Source of the DNA: Euborellia annulipes
Lineage: Eukaryota > Arthropoda > Insecta > Dermaptera > Anisolabididae
Assembly: GCA_023213315.1 (NCBI GenBank)
Contig: JAKCPI010027497.1
Location: forward strand, 1 to 64,000
Length of the DNA stretch: 64,000 bases
Direction of reading: 5' to 3'
A program made the translations under genes and the position numbers. Shown here one piece after another: positions 1 to 11,369 of this stretch. Each line of letters opens with the position of its first letter. Positions within the stretch are counted from its first letter, which is position 1. Below the pieces are notes generated by a model. The model made no database searches. It was not told the origin of the DNA and was given only the letters and a program-made list of their open reading frames with translations.

Positions 1-179
1 TTTTTTAAATACCGGAACGCATACCCTCTAATTTTTTTCAAGCTACTAAGCCTTATCCTTATATATGAAATTTTATTCACCTACGTTGACGTTAACCCGT
101 GCCGACTCCGGCCCGCAAAGTTTTTGAAAATAGTCGTTTTTGAGTACTCTTGATATATATACCTAGATTGTCGTAAATT

Positions 180-960
180 AAGTAAGTATTAGGTAGACAA
201 ATTAAGTAAAAACAAATTCTTCCTTAAATAAATACTTCGAAAGCCTTCTAGAGGTTTTTTGAAATTCAGGGCTTAAGGGCCCAAAATCGCCTTTTTGAAA
301 AAAAATGATTTTTTAATTAATTCTTGACTTTCTCTTTAATTACGTTTAAACGAGATGAGATATCAAATTAATTCTTCGTACATTCTTCCTTAAATGAACA
401 CCTCAAAAGCCCTTGAGGGGGTTTTTGAAATTCGACCTTAAGGGCCTAAAATCACCATTTAAGAAAATGCATTTTTAATTAATTTTTTGACTTTCTTTAA
501 TTACGTTTAAAACGAGATGAGATATCAAATTAATTGGTATATTCTTCCTTAAATGAACACCTCAAAAGGCCTTTAAGGGTTTTTTGAAATTCAGACCTTT
601 AAGGCCTAAAATCACCATTTTAGAAAAATGCATTTTTTAATTAAATTTTTGACTTTCTTTTAATTACGTTTAAAAAACGAGATGAGATATCAAATTAATT
701 CCTCGGTGATATTCTTCCTTAAAAGAACACCTCAAAAGCCCTTTAGGGTTTTTTTTGAAATTCGGACCTTAAGGGCCCAAATTGCCACTTTGGAAAAAAT
801 GCATTTTTTTAATTAAATTTTTGACTTTTTTTAATTACGTTAAACGATATGAGATATCAATTAGCTCTCAAAAGTTTTCTTAAATAAATATCTCGAAAAG
901 GTTTTCAGGGTTTTTTTTTTGAAATTCTGACTTAAACCTGTATTATGGGTTTCTACTGTA
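180..960. repeat. Diverged tandem repeat, unit about 165 bp, 4-5 copies
   Basis: A unit containing ATTCTTCCTTAAAT, then a CTCAAAAG-like block, TTTTTGAAATTC, AAGGGCC, and GAGATGAGATATCAAATTA recurs with starts near 216, 379, 541, 710 and, more degraded, 865. Copies differ by small indels and substitutions. No coding capacity is visible. This is upstream intronic or intergenic sequence of the STK40-like gene. Confidence 0.75.
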
Positions 961-2313
961 GTTGTCTAGTTGAAATATTTTCATAAAATTAAATATGAAA
1001 ATAAAAAACACTCGGTTAATATATTCCAAGTTATTTATATTAATTATAAATCAACACTAATTAAGTATTTTGGCACTAATATTTATATTTAATAGTGAAG
1101 ACCAATTATTTTTTAAACTTTGAGTTCCCAAAGGGCACCTCAAGTATGCTCGTATTAAGAAATAAAAATAAAAATATCACATTAATATGGAACAACTTTT
1201 CCAGGGTAATTCGTTTTAAATTCGAAAAAAAAAACAAAAAATTTCTTCGCTCCACCCATTAACATATCCTCACCACCAGGGCCTAGCGGAGGTTGGTCAA
1301 TAGCCGCGTACTTCTGTCGCTAGTTCTTTCTATACTTTCACATTAAAAGGACATTTTGGCGACGACAGCAAGACATCATGAGACAAAAAATTATTTTTGA
1401 AACACTTTTTAACTCACCACTCTCTCTCTCACGGAATGTCCCCTCTTTTCGTTATATTATAAATCCACTGAAGAAGGAGTGGTCTGCTTCCGCTGAAAAC
1501 ATTTGAAATATTACCTTATAAGAATAAAAAATTGCTGAATTTCATTAAACAAACAGAATACAACTGACAAATACAGAGGGCAACTCTATCCGCACAGCGC
1601 TTGTATGGCCATGTTTCCTGGAGCTAGTCGGCATGGGTTGCAGTGCCCCAAATATGCTAAAATTTTATGTGAGACTTAGCAATGAAAAACTAGGCCCTAT
1701 GCGTTCAAAATAAATACTTTGAATAGGAGCTCACATTCTCCACTTTTGGAAATGAATTTTCCAGACAATAATAATAATAATAATAATTTTTAGAAAGCAA
1801 TGGAAATTCAAAAGCTACACTTTCCAGATATATTATGGGGGATAATATATATATATATATAAAAATATATATATATAATTAGGACTTTGTACAGTATACA
1901 TTTTTTGTAATACCTAGATATTTTTTTTCCTCCATTTTAGTTTTCTTTGATATTTTATATGTAAATAATTGATCAATTATGAATATTTTCCAATTATATT
2001 CTTTTTCTCTTCACTTAAGAATTGGCTATTTATTCAAGCGAGACTGGCATAAATGGAATAGGAAAAAAAATCAGCCTTCGCAGCTCACCTAACTGTTTGT
2101 CAATCTTGTACCCTTTTAACTTCTGGGTGTAATAGCAATATAGTGAAAAAGCCATCATTTTCACTTAATAAAAATGAGAATAATTTTCTAAACTGGAGCT
2201 TCTTCTTTTCTTTTTAACCCACTTTAATTAAAACAATAATGGAATATATTATAATTTATATTTTATTTTATAAAATAATTAATTGGTTTATTTAATTTCC
2301 TATTTTAATTTAG
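961..2313. other. Non-coding stretch 5' of first visible STK40 exon
   Basis: AT-rich sequence with a short (TA)n tract near 1840-1880 and an (AAT)n tract near 1770. I searched for the exon expected to encode the N-terminal glycine-loop part of STK40 (ending in a lysine before the ILTL sequence) and did not find it. The stretch is therefore probably intron, with the 5' exons to the left of the window. Confidence 0.5.
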
Positions 2314-4389
2314 ATCCTGACTCTAAGAGATAATGATGAAGAGTCCCAAGATGATCGCCAAGGCAAAATGTTGTTACATACCGAATATTCTCTACTCTCT
2401 CTGTTACACAACCAAGATGGAGTTGTGCATCATCATGGATTCTTTAAAGACTGTGCTCTTGAAGAACGTCCTTCACCTGATGGCGGACGTCCTGTTTATA
2501 CTGGACGAATTAAGAAAAGGCTCTGTCTTGTTTTGGACTGTCTATGCGCTCATGATTTTAGCAATCAAAATGCAGATCTTATCAATTTGCAACATTATGT
2601 GATTCGTGAAAAAAAACTAATTGAAAAAGAGGCATTGATAATATTTTATGATACGGTTCGTGTTGTGGAGAGTTTACACAAGGTAAATTAATTTAAAAAA
2701 AATGTTTTTTCACCTAATAATAATGTATGTTTAAAATATTTATTTTAGAAAAATATTGTTCATCGTGATTTAAAATTGGGTAATATTGTTATGAACCGGC
2801 GAAATTGGAGAGTGACAATCACCAATTTCTGTTTGGGAAAACATTTAGGAAGCGAATCGGATTTATTGAAGGATCAACGAGGCTCTCCTGCATATATTTC
2901 ACCAGACGTTCTTTGTGGAAAACCTTATTTAGGTTACTATAATATTCATTTTTTAATAATTTTTGCCACGAACATTTTAATTGATGGATCTTTTTTCCTT
3001 TTGTAGGAAAGCCTTCAGACATGTGGGCACTTGGAGTGGTACTTTTCACAATGCTTTATGGACAATTTCCTTTTTATGATTCCAGTCCCACTCAACTTTT
3101 TAGCAAAATTAAAGCTGCTGATTACACAATACCTGGGTATGCAACCAAAATAATATTTTTAATATAACTATATATAAACTATTACTATTATACTATTATA
3201 AATTACTTTTAATTTTATTTATTGGACTTTTCTGCCTTCCAAAGTAGAAATGCAGTAAGTCAAAATCTATTATGCTAAATATATGAATCATTTTTAATAT
3301 TATTTTAAAGAACTTATACAAAATTATTTTTCTCTTTTTAGTACATTTATAAAAGTGTTTATAAAATTTTTTTATATTATTTTATTTCATTGTCTTTGAA
3401 GATATCTAAGCAGTTACTTTTATATATTAACTCCATCCTCTATATTCTTTTCTCTGGTCTTTAATATTAAATTATTTCTTACATTTATCCTTTCTACTTT
3501 CCTGTTTACTTTATTATTTTGTTTTAGGGATGGACGAGTTTCCGAAAACACAATAGCATTGATAAAAAAGCTTTTGATTTTGGAGCCCCAACAAAGAATG
3601 ACTGCGTCAGAGGTATTAGATAGTCTTACAACGATCATTGCCACAAGTAAAATTACCGTAGCTCCATCGGAAGATCTTCAAGTAGTACCCGATATAGACG
3701 ATTTTAAAAATGAAAAAAATCCTTCAAGAGTAGAGGATGAAGAAATGACCCCAGTTGATGATTTTCTTCAACAGATAACACTTAAAGAACAATTAGATAA
3801 AGTGCTAAAACCCTATAGCTCTTATTCTACAAGTCCCTCCACGTCTATTGTACCTGAAAATCGAAATTATCCATTACAAGTGCATCGCATTAGTCAAGAT
3901 GCACGAGAACTCACACCAGCAGAAATTGCTCGATTTCAATATCTGTTTCCTCCAAATAATCGAACCAATCCAACGACAGCTCCACGTACGAATACGAATC
4001 CTCCACCTCCACCTCCTCCTGCAATTGCAGAAAATATTCGACAAGATGCTTCTGTTCCTGACTCTCTTTTTCGAACTGCTACTGATTTTTTTCCAACGTC
4101 CAATAACGATCAATCAGGGGCATCTTCATGGATTCCTTCTCGCCAGCAACATTTAATGGCTCTTTTTTCCTCGATTGGGATGAATACCACTCGACCCGTT
4201 CTGCCTTCTCCTTATACTCTTTATCAACAAATTCAACAGCGTCATCCAAGATTACCTATTCAAGAGAGTAATGCAAGACGAGCAACTTCTGCGCCTCCTC
4301 CTCATATTCAGAGAACTATTGTACAAAATCTTAATAGACTTTTACGCACAAACCTTAGTTATACTAATATAAATGAGATTAGAAGGTGA
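2314..4389 (+). CDS. STK40: STK40-type pseudokinase, 5'-truncated by window edge
   Basis: Four exons: 2314-2682, 2749-2932, 3007-3136, 3528-4389. All introns are GT-AG and phases close, giving 514 visible codons to a TGA stop. The frame opens with ILTL and continues with GKMLLHTEYSLLSLLH, VVHHHGFFKD, LCLVLDCLCAHDF and INLQHYV, all hallmarks of STK40 (SgK495). Exon 2 carries HRDLKLGN; where active kinases have DFG this protein has NFC in TNFCLGKHL, the STK40 signature of a pseudokinase. Exon 3 has KPSDMWALGVVLFTMLYGQF. After the kinase fold, LQVVPDIDD matches the VP-type COP1-binding motif known in STK40, so a role as a COP1 ubiquitin ligase adaptor is inferred. The C-terminal tail (roughly 250 residues, proline-rich) is longer than in vertebrates. 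The N-terminal exon or exons are outside the window. Confidence 0.93.
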
Positions 4390-4411
4390 TAATAGGAGTT
4401 CAAGGCCGGGG

Positions 4412-4417
4412 AATAAA
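4412..4417 (+). terminator. Candidate polyadenylation signal of STK40
   Basis: AATAAA lies 22 bases after the TGA stop of the STK40-like gene. It is the closest consensus hexamer, but the AT-rich background makes chance matches common. Confidence 0.4.
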
Positions 4418-4611
4418 AATAATTCATCGAATATAATTATATTATTAAGAAAATCAATCAGCTTAAAAACAAACTTTAAACTAATTGATTGTATTTAATT
4501 AATCGGGTCTGGTAAATTTTTAGTTCCTATAACTAAATCAACATCCAACAGTGAAACATTCTATTACTGGTTGTTATAAAAAATTCAATTATTTATTCTA
4601 TAATCATTAAA

Positions 4612-5365
4612 ATATATATATACAGTATACCACTTGAACGAAAATTGGAACAGTATCTTTGAAAAACTTGCCAAAATTGATTTTAATTCTTATTTCTAAT
4701 ATTGTTAGGAATAATAAAACACAAAATTAAATTAAATTAATAATACAAAAATAAACTAACATTTTTAACATGAAAAATGGGACGCTGTTCATTTTTCCCC
4801 AAGAAGAAATCCAACATATTTTTTAGAAAATTTAAATATTACACATCTTGTCCTATACCAGTCATGTTACACCGATTTCATTGTGTTCATGGGGGGAAAT
4901 ATTCTTTAAATTTATTCGCATCAGATCTTCATTGTAATGGAGAACAAGTACCATAAATTAATGAATATTCCCCCCTTTATTCACTGAAATCGGTGAAGCA
5001 TAGAGGGGTCTCGGTGATGGTATAGGAAATAGGAATAGGTTGTATATCTCCTAATGATGTCAGAAAGTTACAATTTGTTGAATGAAACTTGGACAAAATG
5101 TAATATTTAAATTTTCTAAAAAAAAAAAAAAAATGATAGATTTCTCTATCGGGGAAATGTACAGCGTATCATTTTCATTTAAAAATGCTGGTTAATTCAA
5201 AAAAATATTTTTTTCTATTAATTATTTTTTTAAATTTTTTCGCTTTATTGTTGCAACCAATATTAGAAATAAGAATTAAAATCAATTTTGGCCAAAAATC
5301 ATTTATAAGGGACTGAAAGGAACTTTTCGTGTGAGTGGGTGTAGTATATATATAATTGTTGGAAA
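4612..5365. mobile_element. Imperfect foldback element, about 750 bp
   Basis: Sequence at 4660-4800 (CCAAAATTGATTTTAATTCT, then TTAGAAAATTTAAATATTAC) reappears reverse-complemented at about 5100-5310 (GTAATATTTAAATTTTCTAA, AGAATTAAAATCAATTTTGG). The centre also pairs, around GGGGGGAAATATTC and GAATATTCCCCCC. Ends lie in short TA tracts, consistent with a non-autonomous TIR or foldback transposon inserted in a TA-rich site. Confidence 0.65.
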
Positions 5366-6178
5366 ATACTATTAAATTCATTTTCCTAAATAATGATTTA
5401 ATATCTAAATTTATTTTAATTATCCTTGAAAACTTGTAGTTTTACAATGCCACATTAAATAGCAAAAAAATTTTGTTGACAGTGATTTTATTGGGTATTC
5501 ATCCGTTTTGTTTTCAGATAATCAAATAGCTACAAATAATACGAATATTTTATACATTCATTTATTTTTTAATTTTCACAATTGGAGATTATTTTTGTTT
5601 AAAATTAGAATTTATTTTGTTAAATTGGGGTTTTCTGGTTCAAAGCAATTTATTTCATAAGTATAGCCCATAATAATTAATTAGAATTGAAAAAAAAATA
5701 TTGTTATTTCCATTATTATGACATTAAAGGGTGGAATTCCGAGCAATGCGACAGAGCGGCAGCGTCAAAGCGTCACTGCAGCCAAGCTAGTAAAAAACTT
5801 TTATATTAATATAAATATATATCTTACATTTTTGCTTATATTCAAGATATTTACTACCTTAAAATATTGGTTAATTTTCATTAATTTTGTCAATCATAAG
5901 TTTTAGAATTCAATGGAAAATCAAGAGAAGTAGAAACGTATTATTTCACTTGTCCCTCCATAAACTTTGTCTTTATACAGGTATATATTATATATATATA
6001 TAATTTTTAAATATAACACAAAGACAATCAATATGGATTGATCGAATTTTATATTTCCTTTTGAAATTCTTGTATCTTCTTTATTATTTCTACTATTTTC
6101 TCATAGTAGTAATCTTGAAACCTATATATTCAGGTCTGACATTTTGACGTTTCATATTTTATGCTAGATTTCTACAAA

Positions 6179-6225
<47 letters not shown>

Positions 6226-7270
6226 AGGTATATATTGTTAACAATAAACTACTTTCGTTATTCACAGTAAATAATTTTAGTAGTTTGTGTGTAGTGCATT
6301 TTGATACTGTCAGACGAATACATAATTTATTTTTTTTTAATTGTACATCTACTTCTGAGAAAGTGCTTTTACTTCCTTGAACGGATATTCTGATCTTTGT
6401 TCCTGATTTCTAGAAACCAATATTGTAAATTTATTTAAATAGTTGTTCAGTGATCTTTAGAACTATTCTCCATTCAAATGTAGCCTCTATTTCTTCATCT
6501 AAACAAACAATCATTTACCACGCCATTATTCTTTGTCTGAAAATGGGAATAACTATATTTAAACATGTAAATCAGTGATAAATAATAAAGAAATAGAACT
6601 AAGTAAATAAATTAAAAACGATTATCAATATTCTATTTCTTTATAAATTATTTACGAAATATCTTTTAGTAAATTTTTAAATAAACATGTTGTCGATTCC
6701 TGAATTCTTTTATTTTACAACTATATTACAGTTCTGAAATCGATTCAATATTAACTCTATTTAACCTAATATATATTAAAATTCCTGATTCCAGATTTTT
6801 TATCTTAAAAAAACAAGATTTTTTTAATTTTTAGTAGGATTCATTATAAGTTATTAAATTAAAAAAAAAAAAATTAAATTTTATCTAAAATAAAAAATTC
6901 CAAATACCTTTACCAAATTAATATTTCTCCAAGTTTACCTTTCTATTATTTTAAGTACAACAAGTAAACTTGAAAAAAGAAAAAAAAATAAAGTGTCAAA
7001 GTTCTTAATAAATAACACATGTTCTAGTTGTCACATTTAAGTAAAATTATAAAAAAAATTGGGTTCTCGAAAAATTTCAAGAGAGAAAGAAAGATCTTGT
7101 GACAAATTTTACTCGAATGTTTTTTTCTTCAAAACTTGTTAAAATAAGATGTATTGATAAATTGAATATACTAGTTATTTAAGCTTCATTGAAGGCAGTA
7201 TTTATGGCTATAGTAGTTCATTGAATTAGAGACCGAATTTCAGAGTGCAGCCAGGAGAAAAATAAAAATA
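5366..7270. other. Gene-free AT-rich stretch with TA microsatellite
   Basis: No open frame with recognisable protein similarity. A clean (TA)n microsatellite occupies about 6180-6224; shorter TA tracts occur near 5985. Otherwise unique-looking AT-rich sequence. Confidence 0.6.
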
Positions 7271-7573
7271 TTTTACTTGCAAGGTGATTGTACGGCCTTC
7301 CCCTCTCCGTTATTAACGAAAATTTTTTTATGTGTAGTACTTATTGAAAAACAATATCGGTTAAAGCGACCGAATGCGCTTCTCAAGGGTTCGTCAAAAA
7401 AAAAAAATGTTAAAGATTTGCAAGCATGTCTTAAGCCGTTGCGAAGAATCATATTTCTAATGTTTTCATTGCTTTTATGATCAATATCATCCAGCATCTT
7501 GCAAAGGCACTACAGATTATAGTTATTAATATTACACCTTTATACAAAAGGATGTGGCGTGCCAAGTAATATG

Positions 7574-7735
7574 AATGGTAACAGGTGAAGGCTAGGCTCT
7601 TGGCAATGAGAAAAATAACTTTTTAGAGTGTTTTCTCCGGAGAAAAATAACTTTTTAGAGTGTTTTCTCCGGAGAAAACACTCTAAAAAGTTATTTTTCT
7701 CATTGCCAAGAGCCTAGCCTTCACCTGTTACCATT
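7574..7735. repeat. Near-perfect palindrome in foldback loop
   Basis: AATGGTAACAGGTGAAGGCT and the following bases on the left recur exactly reverse-complemented, ending CACCTGTTACCATT at 7735. The centre contains a 30-odd base block (AACTTTTTAGAGTGTTTTCT followed by CCGGAGAAAA) present twice directly and once inverted, as expected from template switching or hairpin repair. Confidence 0.8.
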
Positions 7736-7867
7736 ACACCTTTATGTATTATTTACAATTAATGCTAGCTAAGGCTGTAGAGAACGTATTGTAGTGGAAG
7801 AAGACTACCAAGAAAGCCATCAAGACTTTTATAAATATGCTTTTTCGCAACGGCTTAAGACATTCTG

Positions 7868-8047
7868 GGCCCTCGGGCCTTGGTGTAGGGGTTAGAGGGC
7901 TGTCCTTTTATACCAAGAGTCGTGGATTCGCATCCTGTCCCAGGCGACAAAATTTATTTAAATTAATTAGCTACAAATCAATTTAAATAAATAGGGACGG
8001 AGTCTAAATGGCTTTCGATGCCGAAAAAGACCTTAAATACCGGTAAA

Positions 8048-8073
<26 letters not shown>
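7868..8073 (+). mobile_element. tRNA-derived SINE (family 1)
   Basis: The head CCCTCGGGCCTTGGTGTAGG has a Pol III A-box-like segment. GTGGATTCGCATCC about 50 bases on is a B-box-like segment. The body GGGACGGAGTCTAAATGGC, GCCGAAAAAGACCTTAAA is followed by an A-rich tail of more than 20 bases. Related copies are at 36283-36478 (full) and 37995-38085 (3' part), and the tRNA-like head recurs at 35768. Confidence 0.85.
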
Positions 8074-8078
<5 letters not shown>

Positions 8079-8216
8079 ACAAGTCTTTAACATTCTTTTT
8101 TAGACAAACCTTTGAGAAGCGCATTCTCTCGCTTTAACTGAATTTGTTTTTTATTAAGTACAACACATAAAATAATTTAGTTCAAATCGATGAGGGGAAG
8201 GCCATACACTCCCCTT

Positions 8217-9910
8217 GTTAGTGAGACGAAAATGCTCTTCTACGTTTGAACCAAAAAAGCTTCACTGAATTCATTTGAAATAATCACATGAGAAAACGCA
8301 TCAGGTGGTTTAATATTAATCTTTACTACACTATTAGGGTAAGTAAATTTTGGTAAAAAGAATTTTGTCCATAACTCTAAATAAAAGTTAATGGACGATT
8401 TGATTTATTAACCAGGAAATGACTAGTCCTTCCAAAATGATATATCAAACACTAATGATTAGGTATCTTTGTCATTAATGTGAAAGTGAGAAATTGTTTA
8501 ACCCAAAATTTAATAACAAGAAGCTATTTTGAGTCAATCATGTATGATACATACATTGTAGTAGATGTTCTTATTTCAATTTCCACTTTGGTGAATATAT
8601 ATATACATTCATAACATTCAACTAAGATACGAGTTAATATGAAGAATAAATTTTTTTATAAGTTTAATTAGCTGAGATCTTCATGCAAGATAACACTTCA
8701 AATTAGAACATCCCAACAAATTAAATAAGATGTAACATAAATATTATTGTAAAAGGATACGGATTATTAGATGAAGTATATTTTTTTCATCTATCTTAAA
8801 AAGTGGAAAATTTTTACATAATAATTCATTTCGATGAAGCGAAGAATAAAATTTCATCCAACAACCTGGAAAACTTAAAAAAAAAGAAGAATACTAAATA
8901 TATAAAACACAATTCTAATAATCAAAATTTTTGATTAGCTAACAAAAATTTTTTTCTGGTTTTCTTAAACTCTAATAGAAATAATAAAATTAATTTTTTT
9001 TTTCAACTCGAAAGTTTTTTTTATTTGTCAACATTTCACTAGATATAAAAAATAATAATTTTGAAAACACAAACTTAGTAAATATATATTATATATATCA
9101 ATACACCTCAATAGATTTATTCTGTACAAGAATAGTTGGTGTTCGAAAAACTATAGGTGACCACAAAAATTTAACTAAAGAGCATTTTCTTTAAGTATAT
9201 ATATATATCTATATATGTATATGTATTAGTATTCTTTATACTAGCTAAATTATAATAAATTTTTTTATAAATTTATTCAAAGAGAAGTTAAATACAAATA
9301 TTTAATTAGCCCTAACTTACTACTAAAAAAAGCAAATATATCAATATTTATAGAGACTTCATGTTTTCAATTATTAGCTAAAATTACTAATCATTTATTA
9401 ATGAAATTGTAAAATAACTAAAATTTTATAAATTTGATTTTAGTAAATTGTTTTACTTTAAAAAATATTTAGGACGAAAGTGATTTTTTTTTCTATTACT
9501 ATATTTAAAAAAAATGTTATGTTTGGATGGCAGTAGATGGTAAAAAAAAAAAACAACAAAAGAAATTTTTAATATTTTTTTGTTTTGATTTTTAATAAAC
9601 TCTCGACTTTCAAATCTTACAAGCCTCATTTGAACAATGTTAATTGGAAGAGAACACTTAATTGTCAACAATTCAATTGTGAATCTTGTTGTCTGAGTGT
9701 GGCCAGTATCTTGAGGTAAAAACACAGAGCTGAAAAGAAGTCAGTATGATATCGATCCTAAATTACGACCGAAACCTCGAAAATTCATGTTTTCTTCCAA
9801 ATAACAATAATAAGGTTCTTGATACAGAAGTTGGTGGTAGAAAAGTCGAATGGTTTGTTAAGAATACAAAACAAAAAAATAAAAACTTTCTTAATGGTTG
9901 TAGATATTCA
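8217..9910. other. Gene-free AT-rich stretch
   Basis: Very AT-rich, with short TA tracts near 9200 and 9080. Short open frames here have no recognisable domains, biased lysine and phenylalanine content, and look like chance. I see no RNA gene. Confidence 0.55.
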
Positions 9911-10317
9911 ATTAGAAGAAAAGGACGTGAGCCTTCCCGGGAGACAGCAGTCAGATGAAATAAAAAACTTTATATTCTGTCGCCGACGTTTTGAGAGCTA
10001 GTCACACTCATCTTCAGGGCTCGCAGAATTGTCAAAAATAAGTACAGGTGGTACTGCATATTATTAACATGTTTTAAACATGATATCATTATTATATATA
10101 TTAACATCAACATATATCAACATATAATTGCAACATATTATTAACATGTTTTAAACATGATAATAATATGCAGTACCACCTGTACTTATTTTTGCCAATT
10201 CTGCGTGCCCTGAAGATGAGTGCGACTAGCTCTCAAAACGTCGGCGACAGAATATAAAGATTTTTATTTCATCTGGCTGCTGTCTCCCGGGAAGGTTCCC
10301 ATTCATTTCTTCTAATC
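9911..10317. mobile_element. Foldback element with degenerate hammerhead-like cores
   Basis: The left end (ATTAGAAGAA, CCTTCCCGGGAGACAGCAG) pairs with the right end (CTGCTGTCTCCCGGGAAGG, TTCTTCTAAT). Each arm carries a CCTGAAGATGAGTG, stem, CTCAAAACGTCGGCG arrangement (minus strand in the left arm, plus at 10206-10247), resembling the CUGANGA and GAAAC segments of a hammerhead with the guanine of GAAA lost. The central part repeats TTATTAACATGTTTTAAACA. Confidence 0.7.
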
Positions 10318-11126
10318 AAAAAATAAAAAAATTTATTAACCTTCTAGAGAATGTGATAGGAGAGAAATTCAGCGAATCCTACCACATTTTCTTATCTGCC
10401 TCCTAAATATTTATCAACAAAAAATCTATATATATAAATCAATCGTAATTATATAACGACTTTCCCTAACTATTCAAAATGTCGATTTTAATAAGAAAAA
10501 TATTAATTTTTCGTCCATTTTTTTTTTTTTTTGAAAATTTTGATTATTTTTTTAACTAAAATACTAATCTAACTCTATTATATACATATACGTATATATA
10601 TGTGTATAAAATTATTTTAAATCTAAAAAAAAGAAATTTGTATGAAAACATGAAGTTGAGAAAAAAATGATGATCGATGATTTTTTGAAGTGCTCCTCCC
10701 TTTTTTTATTTTAAAAAAAGGTACAAATAGTTGATGAAGATGGCAAAAATCAACCAGCCATATTCTTCTGTAATATTATTCTCGTAGATCTCGACGAAAT
10801 GATTATTTTAGAGTAATAGAGACAGAGAGATGTAAACAAGCTTGGTGACTAACAATAGTCTGACAATTACAGATTAAAGTCAATAGAATAAGCACTTCCA
10901 CTGTACCTTGCACTTGTCACTCAATTTGAGTGCAAGCACGCGCTCCAGATGAGTCCGTGTGAACACAGGAACACCTACCTTGGTCAGATAATCATCCGCC
11001 TGTATCCTATAAGTATGTATGAGTATGCTACTTTTGCAAGCAAGAGAACTACTACTTCAAAAAGTTATTTAAAATTTACTTTTTTTATATATATATATAT
11101 TTATATATAAAAATATAAAATTTCGT

Positions 11127-11132
11127 TTTATT
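11127..11132 (-). terminator. Candidate polyadenylation signal of SCAF gene
   Basis: TTTATT on the plus strand reads AATAAA on the gene strand, about 240 bases past the stop codon at 11370-11372. Only a candidate, given the AT-rich background. Confidence 0.3.
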
Positions 11133-11369
11133 CACCTCGATTACTTGCACAATTTCAAAATAAAATATAATAAAACATTTAAATAAGATTTTTGAAATTA
11201 GAGAATAACCAGTCGCTGGTCCTTGGACTAAAGATTTGGTTTCGTTAAATCGATATTATTGCACCACAATAAAAAAAAAGTTCATTTTTTTCGAATAAAT
11301 AATTAAAAGTAATTATATTAAAATTGATTCCTGTGTTCACATTCACTGGCACTCAACACTCACGCGGCT

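Larger units (their letters stand above)
7275..8216. mobile_element. Foldback element with nested palindrome and SINE
   Basis: The left arm (7277-7450; GGCCTTCCCCTC, CTTCTCAAGGGTTCGTC, AAGCCGTTGCGAA) is matched in reverse complement by two right-hand pieces, 7845-7865 (TTCGCAACGGCTTAAGACAT) and 8075-8215 (AACATTC, AAACCTTTGAGAAGCGCATT, GAGGGGAAGGCC). The two right-hand pieces are separated by a SINE, so the SINE inserted later. A separate perfect palindrome sits in the loop. Confidence 0.7.

Noticed and set aside
2333..2602. 89-codon frame overlapping STK40 exon
   Set aside because: It is a +1 shadow of the STK40 frame, which matches the family over its full length.
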